Shown here: in pieces, positions 27,530 through 35,959 of the stretch
Layout of the letters: each line of letters starts with the position of its first letter
Position numbering within the stretch: the stretch's first letter is position 1
NCBI RefSeq assembly: GCF_018100985.1
Contig: NZ_JAGJEI010000017.1
Coordinates: 16,579 to 80,578 of the forward strand
Source of the DNA: Pseudoalteromonas sp. MMG007
GTDB taxonomy: Bacteria; Pseudomonadota; Gammaproteobacteria; Enterobacterales; Alteromonadaceae
Reading direction: 5' to 3'
DNA: 64,000 nt
The notes under the pieces: model-generated
What the model was told of the DNA's origin: nothing
The model's input: the letters and a program-made list of their open reading frames with translations, nothing else
The model's database searches: none
Made by a program: the position numbers and the translations under genes

Positions 27530-28135
27530 TTATGCCCAGCCTTCGTAGCGTTTACGACGCGACAACACAATTGTTAATATAATACCTAAAAACAAGCCAA
27601 AAAATGCAATAGCGCCGCCATAAGTTAAAAGTTGGCGTTTTTCTTTAGAGCTTGCTGCTTGCTTTTGAACTCGCTCTTGCTCAAGGGTTGTTTTGAGTTT
27701 TGTAATTTGTGCAGATAGCTGCTGGTTTTGGTCTGTCAGGGTTTGATTTTGCTCTTGTAACTGCGGTAGCTCTATTTGTGCTTGACGCAGTTTTTCTTGA
27801 ATGGTGCTCATTTCACTGCTTAGCGTTTTGTACTGTTGGTGTATGCCAGTCGTTTTTGAAATAAACTTAGCTTCTATCCAACCTTCGCGGTCTTTATCAT
27901 CTTTTACTTTAATGAAACCGTTATCTTCACCTGATAATAAAGTTAACTGTGTGCCTGCATCAACTGAACCCAATAACCGATAATTTTTACCTGCTCCTGA
28001 GCGCATAAAAGTATACAAGTTGTCGATAATATAAGCGGTGTTTGCATTTGATGAATTTGCTGGTTGAGCTTCTTCTGCGTGGCTCATAAATGTGGTGGCT
28101 GTTAAAAGTAGCCCAAATAAACAGTGTTTTAGCAT
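27530..28135 (-). CDS. Bacterial SH3-domain membrane protein (YgiM-like, TIGR04211 type)
   Basis: A 201-residue exported protein: signal peptide (CLFGLLLTATTFMSHA), a bacterial SH3 domain (about 28-100 with FMRSGAGKNYRLLGSVDAGT and EGWIEAKFIS), a coiled coil (about 105-160, Gln/Leu-rich), and a C-terminal membrane helix with a short positively charged tail. This order matches E. coli YgiM. In E. coli ygiM is next to ygiF, and here the YgiF-like gene is the next one, divergently arranged, across a MITE-like insertion. SH3_3 domains usually bind peptidoglycan or peptides; the role is not established. Confidence 0.87.
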   Translation of the reverse strand: MLKHCLFGLLLTATTFMSHAEEAQPANSSNANTAYIIDNLYTFMRSGAGKNYRLLGSVDAGTQLTLLSGEDNGFIKVKDDKDREGWIEAKFISKTTGIHQQYKTLSSEMSTIQEKLRQAQIELPQLQEQNQTLTDQNQQLSAQITKLKTTLEQERVQKQAASSKEKRQLLTYGGAIAFFGLFLGIILTIVLSRRKRYEGWA

Positions 28136-28263
28136 TTATCTACCTTGTTGGTCTTACCGAGTCCGTTATTGTCGTGATTATTATTTCACATAAGTAGTCA
28201 GATAGTATGGATTTAATAGCGCAATAGCAAGGTTGATATTGTAACCCAGCAAAGGCTTAGGTC

Positions 28264-28629
28264 TTAGGGGCTGTTTATCTTTCGAGGTTGAATTTGCAGC
28301 AGGCTGTTTGGTATTTAGGCAAGGCAGAGCCTATGTAGTGTGGTTATTCCCCATAAATAGGCGATAACGTAGCATAAATACCAAACATGGGCTGCCCGAA
28401 GGGTTCTACCTAGGGGTTATTTACTCTTTGTTGCCTGCATGGATGTAGGTAAGGGGCGTGAGCAGGACGCGGAAGCTTCGCTCGGTTTTTACTTATTCCT
28501 ACATGGATGTAAGCCAGTAGGGTAACGCAGGAGCAGTTACCGAGCCCACTATGTTACAAACCTCGCGCTGAGATTAAACCGCTCCTAGATTGAACAAATT
28601 TCTAATCCTGAAAGGTCAACAGGCCCTAA
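28264..28629. mobile_element. MITE-like repeat element, about 366 bp, no ORF
   Basis: A non-coding block between ygiM-like and ygiF-like genes. Its ends form an imperfect terminal inverted repeat: TTAGGGGCTGTT at the left, and the complement of the right end reads TTAGGGCCTGTT, with similarity continuing inward through CTTTC and ATTTG. If the TA at each edge is the target duplication, the pattern suits a Tc1/IS630-type MITE. A second inverted repeat is nested inside: TGTTTGGTATTTA (28305-28317) and its complement at 28375-28387. No transposase is encoded. A partly matching end fragment is found at 35698-35729. Confidence 0.72.
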
Positions 28630-28712
28630 AAATAAGCCTAAAAAATTTGCATTGTTAAAGCGCTTTGTTTATTTTGAGCACTTATTTATTATAAAGGTAA
28701 TCCGCAGACCGA

Positions 28713-30233
28713 ATGGATACTGAGATAGAACTGAAGTTTTTGGTATCAGATGCCGTAATTCCACTGATCCCCTCGTTAATTACTCAATTTGCAAAAACGG
28801 TTAAAAATAAACCGTCACGCAGCTTACAAAATGCATACTACGATACACCAAGCCGTGAGTTAAGAGCGCTTGATATTGGCTTTAGAACCCGGTGTGCCGA
28901 TAGCCAATGTGAGCAAACTATAAAGCTTGCAGGTGAAGTAGTAGGCGGTTTGCATCAGCGGCCTGAGTATAATTTACCTATTGACTCAAATCGCCCTAAC
29001 TTGATGGCGTTTGATGCTAGTATTTGGCCGCATGGTATGCAAGTAAGCGCTATTTCTAAAAACTTGTATCCAATATTTAGTACTAATTTTATCCGTCGTA
29101 CCTGGTTAATAGAAACTGAAAGTGGCGCTAAAATTGAAGTAGTACTTGATAAGGGCGAAATTGCAGCGGCAGGTAAAATTGAAATTATCAGCGAGCTTGA
29201 AATTGAACTGGTTGAAGGTAGCCGCAATGAGCTATTTGCGCTGGCCGATAAGCTTGTAAGCCAAAACTGCATTCGTTTGGGTTTGTATTCTAAAGCGGCG
29301 CGCGGATATCGACTCGCAGATGAGAACCCACTAACTCCAAGTAAGTCTATTGGTTTTGTTAAATTACCAAATTCAGCCAGCCAAGAGCAGGCGCTTATAG
29401 AAGCTATGAATTTTGGTATTCGTTTTGTTCAAAAGCATGAGCAGTGTTATTTCGATAAGCCAAGCTTAAAAACGCTTAAGCGCGTTACCGATGGCATTAG
29501 CTTAATTCGTCATACATTTTGGCTTTACGACGATATTGTTTCTAAAGAAAGTACCGATCACCTTCGAACAGAGCTTAAATGGCTTTTAAGTGAATTAGCA
29601 TGGGTTGAAAATGCAATTCAACTTAAAACATACACATCTAAGCGCCATGCATTTTATAAAAAAATTAATGCTGCACCAGCGCTTGCCCAAGTGATTGGTG
29701 ATTTGAAAGAGTTGCAGCCGAGCATTGATGATATAAACGCTTTGTTTCATAGCGCACGATACAATCGCTTGTTGTTATCGTTAACTACGTGGCTAATAGA
29801 TAAACATTGGCGAAAAGATTGGGGGCAAGTTGAGCTTCAAGCTGCAGAGCAAAGTGTGTCATCTATTGCTAAAAGACTTTTTAATAAAGACTGGAAAAAC
29901 CTGCACGAACTATTACCTAAAGAAAAAATGCTTGATGTAACGGCGTATTTAAACTTGCGCACTCAGCTTGAAAATAGTTTGCTCAGTGGTAATTGTTTAG
30001 GCTCGTTGTTTGATAAAGAAGAGCGCTTGGAGTTTAGGCTACCATGGCTTGATATTTCTCATGGCATATACGAACTCAGTACCCTTGAATATTTAAAACA
30101 GCTATGTGCAGGGCAAGAAGATGAACAGTTATCTAAAATCCAATCGTGGCTTGAGCAAAAGTCTGAATACTTAGTAAGTGCTATGGAGCAAAGTCGTATA
30201 GCTTCATTTGATATAGAGCCTTACTGGCAATAA
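28713..30233 (+). CDS. ygiF: CYTH and CHAD domain protein (YgiF-like inorganic triphosphatase)
   Basis: A 506-residue protein with an N-terminal CYTH domain (about 1-200) and a C-terminal CHAD domain (about 220-500). The CYTH domain starts with the signature MDTEIELKFLV (ExExK) and holds EIELVEGSRNELFALADKLV. The CHAD helical domain is rich in Lys, Arg and His (FYKKINAAPALAQVIGDLKE and similar). E. coli YgiF is a tripolyphosphatase with the same architecture. The length (E. coli protein about 433) is slightly greater. The neighbouring ygiM-like gene, on the opposite strand, supports the call. No strong ribosome site is visible; the ATG at 28713 is the only sensible start. Confidence 0.9.
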   Translation: MDTEIELKFLVSDAVIPLIPSLITQFAKTVKNKPSRSLQNAYYDTPSRELRALDIGFRTRCADSQCEQTIKLAGEVVGGLHQRPEYNLPIDSNRPNLMAFDASIWPHGMQVSAISKNLYPIFSTNFIRRTWLIETESGAKIEVVLDKGEIAAAGKIEIISELEIELVEGSRNELFALADKLVSQNCIRLGLYSKAARGYRLADENPLTPSKSIGFVKLPNSASQEQALIEAMNFGIRFVQKHEQCYFDKPSLKTLKRVTDGISLIRHTFWLYDDIVSKESTDHLRTELKWLLSELAWVENAIQLKTYTSKRHAFYKKINAAPALAQVIGDLKELQPSIDDINALFHSARYNRLLLSLTTWLIDKHWRKDWGQVELQAAEQSVSSIAKRLFNKDWKNLHELLPKEKMLDVTAYLNLRTQLENSLLSGNCLGSLFDKEERLEFRLPWLDISHGIYELSTLEYLKQLCAGQEDEQLSKIQSWLEQKSEYLVSAMEQSRIASFDIEPYWQ

Positions 30234-30270
30234 TGATTAAGCACGTTTGTAAAACTAATATATTACAGAT

Positions 30271-30900
30271 GTGCTTCGTTATTATTTTTTATTAATGAGT
30301 CCCAATTCTTACGCTGAGCCAGTCTGGCATTTGTATAAAAACAAAAATGGCGTAAGGGTTTTTTATCAAAATTCCAGTGATAATACTTTTAAAGTAAAAG
30401 CGCAGATGAGCGTTAATAGTATATCCACCTATGACTTTTTAGCATTACTAAGTGATACTAAGACCGCCCCCAAATGGCTCGAAAACGTATCTCAAGTAAA
30501 AACAATTAAATATATAAGCCCATCCGAAAATTTAGTTTACAGCTATATTAATTCACCTTGGCCGGTGCGGGATAGAGACAGTATTACCCACACTTGTTAT
30601 TCACAGTTAACTGCAAATAAAAGCCAATTACTTGTTAATGCTCGCTCTAATGTGTTGCCAAAAAATGATGGCGTTATAAGAATTACGACTTTAAACGCAC
30701 GCTGGCTTCTCACTGAGTCCAAAGACCAACTTACGATTGAATACCAAGTATATGCTCTGCCTAGCGGTGCAATACCTACTTGGCTAAGTAATAAGGTTGG
30801 ACTGAAAAGTACCTACAACACATTTGTGAGTTTACATTATTTGCTTACACATAAAAAATACACACCAACACCTCCTCTTATTAAAACCGGTAAATGCTAA
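30271..30900 (+). CDS. START/SRPBCC-domain protein
   Basis: A 209-residue protein whose body (about 20-200) has the START lipid-binding pattern, for example NSISTYDFLALLSDTKTAPKWLENV (located about 45-70) and INSPWPVRDRDSIT. It may bind a hydrophobic ligand. The start is uncertain: the frame is closed by a TAA 15 bases before the GTG at 30271, leaving only a short hydrophobic leader (LRYYFLLMSPNSYA) that would be a minimal signal peptide. It follows ygiF by 37 bases on the same strand and is probably co-transcribed. Confidence 0.75.
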   Translation: MLRYYFLLMSPNSYAEPVWHLYKNKNGVRVFYQNSSDNTFKVKAQMSVNSISTYDFLALLSDTKTAPKWLENVSQVKTIKYISPSENLVYSYINSPWPVRDRDSITHTCYSQLTANKSQLLVNARSNVLPKNDGVIRITTLNARWLLTESKDQLTIEYQVYALPSGAIPTWLSNKVGLKSTYNTFVSLHYLLTHKKYTPTPPLIKTGKC

Positions 30901-30993
30901 ATACCGAATATGTAATAATTTTATGGTGAGTTTAGTGTTCGTTAACTAAGCTATTAAGTATAAGATACTTAGTAACTATATTTAGGAGCGCTA

Positions 30994-31803
30994 ATGAAGT
31001 TTGTAGTTACGCTATTATGTTTATTGTACTGTTCGTGCTTAGTTGCAAAAGAATATACGTTCGGGGTAGTGCCTCAATATGAGCCTCAAAAACTAAATGC
31101 TATTTGGCAGCCTTTACTTGCGCAAGTATCTAAACAAACAGGCATAAAAATAAAGTTAGTTACTGTTGAGTCTATTCCGGTATTTGAACAAGCGTTTGCT
31201 AATGGTGAGTATGATTTTGCTTATATGAACCCCTGGCACAGCGTAATTGCATACGAGCAACAAGGCTATATACCTCTGATAAAAGACGCTAGCAGGAAAT
31301 TACAAGGCGTACTAGTTGTTAACGAGAATAGTGGTATAGAGAGTGTAGAAGAGTTGGATGGAGCTGAAATTGCCTTTCCTGCACCTAATGCATTGGGGGC
31401 GTCACTACTTATGCGTGCTGATTTAGCGCTACTGTATGGCTTACAAATAAAACCAGTTTATGTACAAACTCATTCATCTGTTTATCTGAATGTAGCACTA
31501 AATTCGACAAAAGCTGGCGGTGGGGTGCTTGGTACGCTAAAGCAACAATCTAAAAACTTACAAAGTAAGCTTAAAGTTATTTATAAAACGCGTGAGATAA
31601 GTCGTCACCCGATTGTGGGTCACCCTAGAGTAAAAGAGCCGATACAAAAAAAAGTACAGCAGGCTATTTTACAAATAGGCAAAAGCCCTAGCGACAGACA
31701 CTTACTACAGGGCATACCCATTAACATTCCTGAAATTGCTACTTTGGCTGAATATCAGCAGTTGTCCCGTTGGGGATTACGTGAGTTTTATGTTGAAAAT
31801 TAG
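30994..31803 (+). CDS. PhnD-type periplasmic binding protein
   Basis: A 269-residue periplasmic solute-binding protein with a signal peptide (VTLLCLLYCSCLVA, then KEYTFG). It has PhnD-family features: GVVPQYEPQKLNAIWQPLL near the start, FAYMNPWHSVIAYEQQGY, and IAFPAPNALGASLLMR. PhnD proteins bind phosphate, phosphite or phosphonates, but many relatives serve as sensor inputs. No ABC permease or ATPase gene is nearby. Instead the gene overlaps the start of a hybrid histidine kinase gene by 14 bases. That suggests a ligand-sensing partner of the kinase, by analogy with TorT-TorS and LuxP-LuxQ. Confidence 0.85.
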   Translation: MKFVVTLLCLLYCSCLVAKEYTFGVVPQYEPQKLNAIWQPLLAQVSKQTGIKIKLVTVESIPVFEQAFANGEYDFAYMNPWHSVIAYEQQGYIPLIKDASRKLQGVLVVNENSGIESVEELDGAEIAFPAPNALGASLLMRADLALLYGLQIKPVYVQTHSSVYLNVALNSTKAGGGVLGTLKQQSKNLQSKLKVIYKTREISRHPIVGHPRVKEPIQKKVQQAILQIGKSPSDRHLLQGIPINIPEIATLAEYQQLSRWGLREFYVEN

Positions 31804-34015
31804 AGGGTTTAGGAGCTTAAGAGCGCAAAGCTTTATTGTTGTATTGCTATGTGGATTACTGATGGCAAGCCTTTTCATATTTTATGCTTTACCTGAGCAG
31901 GCTCGCTGGGTAAATGACGACTTATCAAAATCTGCACAGCGATCGCTCGTCCAGTTATCAACATCTATTACTACCCCATTACTTACTAGGCAATATGCGC
32001 AGCTATACGAAGAGCTAGACAGTCAACTGCAAATACATTCAAACTGGAAAGGCATTAAAATTGTTGATGCGCAAACAGGAAACCAATTATATCCGCTCGA
32101 TGATTGGATAGGCACTGCTAATAGTGGCGATATGCTGCTTACTCAGCAGGTTGAATTTTTGGATAAACCACTTGCCTATATTAGTTTAGTTGTTAACTTT
32201 GAGGACGAAGTTGCTCAATCATCGAAACTTCACTACACACTAATATCTATACAGTTGATGATTTTGGCCATTGTATTTATTGCCGTAGCGTGGCTTGTTG
32301 ATTATAGGGTCACATCGCCACTTAGGGAATTAAAGCAATCATTTGCACGTTTAGCTAAAGGCGACTTTGATTGTCATATTGAAAAAAAGCAAAAAAATGA
32401 AGTAGGCAGTGTGATAAGTGCGTTTAATAATATGGTTAATGAAGTTGCAAGCAACCATCAAAAGTTAAACAGTTTACGTATTCAAGCGGAGTCTGCGAGT
32501 AAGGCTAAGTCTGACTTTATGGCTAGTATGAGTCACGAACTAAGAACACCGCTTAATGCTATTTTGGGTCTTGCACAGTTATACGAATATGATGATAAGG
32601 CCAGTAAGGTACATAAAGAAAATGGGAGAAGCATTTATCAAGCCGGTGAGCATCTATTATTACTAATAGATGATGTACTTGATTTAACGGCTATAGAGTC
32701 GGGTAATATGCAGTTTACTTTTGACTATGCACCACTAAAAAATATTCTTGAAAGTTCAGTTGAGCTTGTTGGTGAACTTGCAAAAGGCCAATCAATTTCT
32801 ATCCATACCAGTGGTTTTGACGAGCTTGAAGGTTTAAGTATTTACGTGGATCAGCGCCGTTTTAAACAAGTTATGCTTAACTTGCTCTCTAATGCCATAA
32901 AATACAATAAATCCAATGGCAGCATTAATATTAACTGCAGAGTATTGAGTAATAAACAATGTGAAATAGAGGTAATTGATACGGGGTGTGGTTTTGCGCC
33001 CGATGACATGAATCGTTTATTTAAACCCTTTGACCGCTTAGGTGCTGAAACAAGTAAAGTAAATGGTACTGGAATAGGTTTAGTCATAACCAAGCAGTTA
33101 GTGGAGCGAATGCAAGGGGCTCTGAGTGCTGAAAGTGAGCAACAAAAGGGTTCATGCTTTACCTTAACATTTAACGTTTTTGAACAGGAAAATTTACCAC
33201 TACAAGAGCATACCGTTAAAGTAACAAAACAAAATTTAAATGCTGTAAGCCTTCCCACGCTTGAGGTATTAGTCGCCGAGGATCAGGTGACTAATCAGCA
33301 AGTTTTAAAGCAACAACTTACGATGCTTGGAGTCAGTTCAACCTTTGTGAGTAATGGAGAGCAAGCGTGGCAGACACTTCAAAATAGCCAATTTGATATA
33401 TTATTAACGGACATTCAAATGCCTTTACTTGATGGACTTGGGCTTGCAAAAAAAATACGTAGTCACCAGCAATTTAATGAATTAGTTATAATAGCCATCA
33501 CCGCTAACATTACTAAAAATAATATAGATAATTGTTATAATGCAGGTATGAACGGGTTTTTAACTAAACCTATTGAGCTTGTAAAACTTAAGTCTCTTCT
33601 CATGGAACACTCTCAAACCATGATGAATACACAACCTCAACAAAGCACGTTAGCAGGTGTAAAATCAGGCGCATTTGATCAATTAGATCTTCCTTTACTT
33701 AGATCAATGCTCGGTGATGACCCAATGGTCCATTGCATGGTGTTTAATGCGTTTTTACAAACTGCGGGTGAACAGGTAAAGCTTGCAAGCGCATACGCTA
33801 AAAATAACAATTACCCAGATTTAGCTTTTCAGGCTCACGCATTAAAATCGTCTTCTAAATCAGTAGGAGCTATTAAACTTGCCGATATATGTCAAAAAAT
33901 TGAATCACTTGCAGAAGGTAACTCAATTGATATTGAACACATGAAAACCCTAGAAGTATCGTTTAACGAGGTGGTTACTCAGCTTAAAAGCTATTGCTTA
34001 AAGTATGAAAAATAG
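31790..34015 (+). CDS. Hybrid sensor histidine kinase with HAMP, receiver and Hpt domains
   Basis: A 741-residue inner-membrane kinase. I use the ATG at 31790, inside the end of the binding-protein gene; a longer reading starts at 31736. Order: membrane helix (about 12-35), periplasmic loop (about 40-145), membrane helix (about 150-175), HAMP (about 175-230), HisKA with SHELRTPLNAILGLAQLY (H in SHELRTP), HATPase with NLLSNAIKYN and GTGIGLVITKQL, a receiver domain with LLTDIQMPLLDGL, and a C-terminal Hpt domain with AHALKSSSKSVGA (H as phospho-acceptor). Partner regulator not adjacent; the dual-REC diguanylate cyclase lies 1.9 kb downstream. Confidence 0.9.
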   Translation: MLKIRGFRSLRAQSFIVVLLCGLLMASLFIFYALPEQARWVNDDLSKSAQRSLVQLSTSITTPLLTRQYAQLYEELDSQLQIHSNWKGIKIVDAQTGNQLYPLDDWIGTANSGDMLLTQQVEFLDKPLAYISLVVNFEDEVAQSSKLHYTLISIQLMILAIVFIAVAWLVDYRVTSPLRELKQSFARLAKGDFDCHIEKKQKNEVGSVISAFNNMVNEVASNHQKLNSLRIQAESASKAKSDFMASMSHELRTPLNAILGLAQLYEYDDKASKVHKENGRSIYQAGEHLLLLIDDVLDLTAIESGNMQFTFDYAPLKNILESSVELVGELAKGQSISIHTSGFDELEGLSIYVDQRRFKQVMLNLLSNAIKYNKSNGSININCRVLSNKQCEIEVIDTGCGFAPDDMNRLFKPFDRLGAETSKVNGTGIGLVITKQLVERMQGALSAESEQQKGSCFTLTFNVFEQENLPLQEHTVKVTKQNLNAVSLPTLEVLVAEDQVTNQQVLKQQLTMLGVSSTFVSNGEQAWQTLQNSQFDILLTDIQMPLLDGLGLAKKIRSHQQFNELVIIAITANITKNNIDNCYNAGMNGFLTKPIELVKLKSLLMEHSQTMMNTQPQQSTLAGVKSGAFDQLDLPLLRSMLGDDPMVHCMVFNAFLQTAGEQVKLASAYAKNNNYPDLAFQAHALKSSSKSVGAIKLADICQKIESLAEGNSIDIEHMKTLEVSFNEVVTQLKSYCLKYEK

Positions 34016-34022
34016 ACATAAA

Positions 34023-34045
34023 AAATGGCTCAATTTGAGCCATTT
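34023..34045. terminator. Bidirectional terminator between hybrid kinase and S10 peptidase genes
   Basis: A 10-bp stem (AAATGGCTCA with TGAGCCATTT) on a 3-base loop between two convergent genes. Confidence 0.85.
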
Positions 34046-34065
34046 ATTGAGTGTTATAAAAGCGT

Positions 34066-35583
34066 TTAATATTTAGCAGCTTGACCACTTTTAGGGAGTG
34101 ATTGCTCAATAAAATCACGTAGGTCGTTATTAGAGCTTTTTAAATCGGCATGGCGAAGGTACATCATATGACCGCTGCGGTAACCTTTAAAACTTAAACG
34201 ATCTTTCATTTTTCCACTTGGGTCTAATTGCCATAAAGTGTATTTTGCATCAAAGTAATTAGTAGCACCGTCAAAATAACCTGATTGAATCATCACATTA
34301 AGGTATGGGTTTTGCGCCATTGCTAAGCGTAAATTTTCACCGGTATTATTACCTGTTCTATCCCATGGGTGAACATTACCAAACAGATTATATTTTATGT
34401 CTGTTTTATAGTTTAACTCTTCACGCAAATAGTGATTAATTGCAGGGGTAAAAGAGTGTAACCAAGAAGTAAGCTCAGCCCAGTAATCAGGTGACTCACC
34501 TGCATCGCGTTTATCTATACCTAAATAGCGAGAATCTAAACGCCCTACTGTTTGTCCTCTTTCACGTAATAACTCTTTCCAAAAAAATTGAGTTGGAATA
34601 TCTAAATTATTTTGCTCAACAAATGTTTCTGAAAGACCCGCATACTTCGCCATTTTTTTAATAATACGACGTTTTTCTTCAGCTCCAATAAAACCGCCTT
34701 TAGCGAGCGCAGGAATTAATTCATTGACTGTAAATTGCTCTACTTCAGGTAACAAGTCATCTAAGTCTTTAGATTGTAGGTCTGCACTAAGTGCTTTGTG
34801 ATACCAAGCAGTCGCGGCAAAGTAGGGTAAGCGATTGGCCGCTTTTATAGGCCCGTCGCGTTTTATGCCAATATCAGTCGGCGACACTAATACAACCCCA
34901 TTTATGTACATCCATTGACTGTTTTGAAGCTCATGGGCAAGCCCTGATACGCGTGTTGTACCATAGCTTTCACCAATTAAAAATTTAGGTGAACGCCAAC
35001 GCTCTGCTCTATTTACGAATGTGTTTAGCCATTCAGCTAAATATTTTATGTCGGCTTTTACGCCAAAAAACATTTCTTTTTGTTGAGCCTTTGATAAAAG
35101 CTCCCCTTTATCATTTTCAAGTACGCGTGAGTAGCCAGTATTTACAGGGTTTACATACACAATATCGGCAATATCAAGAACAGAATAAGGGTTATCTTTT
35201 ACGCCGTAGGGCTGAATAGGGTAGCCTTCGTCATCAATTTTTAACACTCTTGGGCCAGTATAGGCTAAGTGCATCCATACGGAAGCCGAGCCTGGCCCGC
35301 CATTAAATGAAATAAGTAACGGACGACTTGCTCTATCGTCTACCTTATCGCGAGTGTAGTAAGTGTATTGCAGCGTAGCAACTGCATCGCCTTTATCATC
35401 CCACACAGGTTGCGTACCTGTTGTGGCAGTATACGAAAGACGTTCCCCGTTAATTTTGGCTTTATGTTGGGTTACAACTTTGCTGTCTACATCAATACGG
35501 CGTTGGTTATCTGCAAATGATGCTGTAGTTATAAATATGGCAATGATAGTTATCGGTAAACTTATAATACGACTAAGCTTCAT
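34066..35583 (-). CDS. Peptidase S10 family serine carboxypeptidase-like protein
   Basis: A 505-residue exported peptidase: signal peptide (core TIIAIFITTASFA), oxyanion-loop segment ISFNGGPGSASVWMHLAY, nucleophile motif LIGESYGTTRVSG (Ser), and downstream the Asp in IQSGYFDGATNY and the His in YRSGHMMYLRH, completing the triad. Family S10 enzymes remove C-terminal residues at acidic pH. The gene is single, convergent to the hybrid kinase gene, and has AAGGA six bases before the ATG. The substrate in this organism is probably environmental peptides. Confidence 0.92.
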   Translation of the reverse strand: MKLSRIISLPITIIAIFITTASFADNQRRIDVDSKVVTQHKAKINGERLSYTATTGTQPVWDDKGDAVATLQYTYYTRDKVDDRASRPLLISFNGGPGSASVWMHLAYTGPRVLKIDDEGYPIQPYGVKDNPYSVLDIADIVYVNPVNTGYSRVLENDKGELLSKAQQKEMFFGVKADIKYLAEWLNTFVNRAERWRSPKFLIGESYGTTRVSGLAHELQNSQWMYINGVVLVSPTDIGIKRDGPIKAANRLPYFAATAWYHKALSADLQSKDLDDLLPEVEQFTVNELIPALAKGGFIGAEEKRRIIKKMAKYAGLSETFVEQNNLDIPTQFFWKELLRERGQTVGRLDSRYLGIDKRDAGESPDYWAELTSWLHSFTPAINHYLREELNYKTDIKYNLFGNVHPWDRTGNNTGENLRLAMAQNPYLNVMIQSGYFDGATNYFDAKYTLWQLDPSGKMKDRLSFKGYRSGHMMYLRHADLKSSNNDLRDFIEQSLPKSGQAAKY

Positions 35584-35959
35584 GGAGGGTCCTTATTATT
35601 GTTGATAAACTATTAAAAACATTATTAGCATAAATAACAAAAGTATTGAGACAAGTGGTCGATAATAATAGTTAAGTAAAATATGTTCTGCTTTAGGTTG
35701 AACAAATTTAACCATGAAAGGTCTACAGGTTCCAAAAAAACGTATATTATCTTGGTAACCGTCAATATCGGTTATAGTACACGTCGTTTGTATTGACTTT
35801 AAATACAAGCCATTTCAAAAAAGTAAATGGATTCTGCTTTTAGCATTTCGTAGCACTCACACCGGATGTTCAATTAACGTTATTCAGTCATCGAACTAAG
35901 TAATTTAAGTGTTGTATTTGTAGCATGGCTACAAATTTATTAAAGGTAAGAAAAGCTTT
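35584..35959. other. Intergenic region with degenerate MITE end
   Basis: These 376 bases between divergent genes contain no convincing gene. An open frame on the minus strand (35596-35808) has no ribosome site, and its codon use and protein look random. The notable content is a degenerate copy of one end of the element at 28264-28629 (see the separate entry at 35698-35729). Confidence 0.6.
35698..35729. repeat. Degenerate remnant of the MITE right end
   Basis: TTGAACAAATTT (35698-35709), GAAAGGTC (35716-35723) and ACAGG (35725-35729) match the right end of the element at 28590-28623 in the same order. The first internal spacer is six bases here and eight in the full element. The matching left end is not visible, so it looks like a solo relic. 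Confidence 0.55.

Noticed and set aside
28264..28629. A gene inside the ygiM-ygiF gap
   Set aside because: All frames are short or interrupted, and the block's symmetry is that of a MITE.
31736..31789. Upstream start of the hybrid kinase
   Set aside because: It lies in the binding-protein coding region, lacks a ribosome site and would place polar residues before the first membrane helix.
35596..35808. Open frame of about 70 codons on the minus strand
   Set aside because: No ribosome site, random-looking protein, and it runs through the degenerate MITE remnant.
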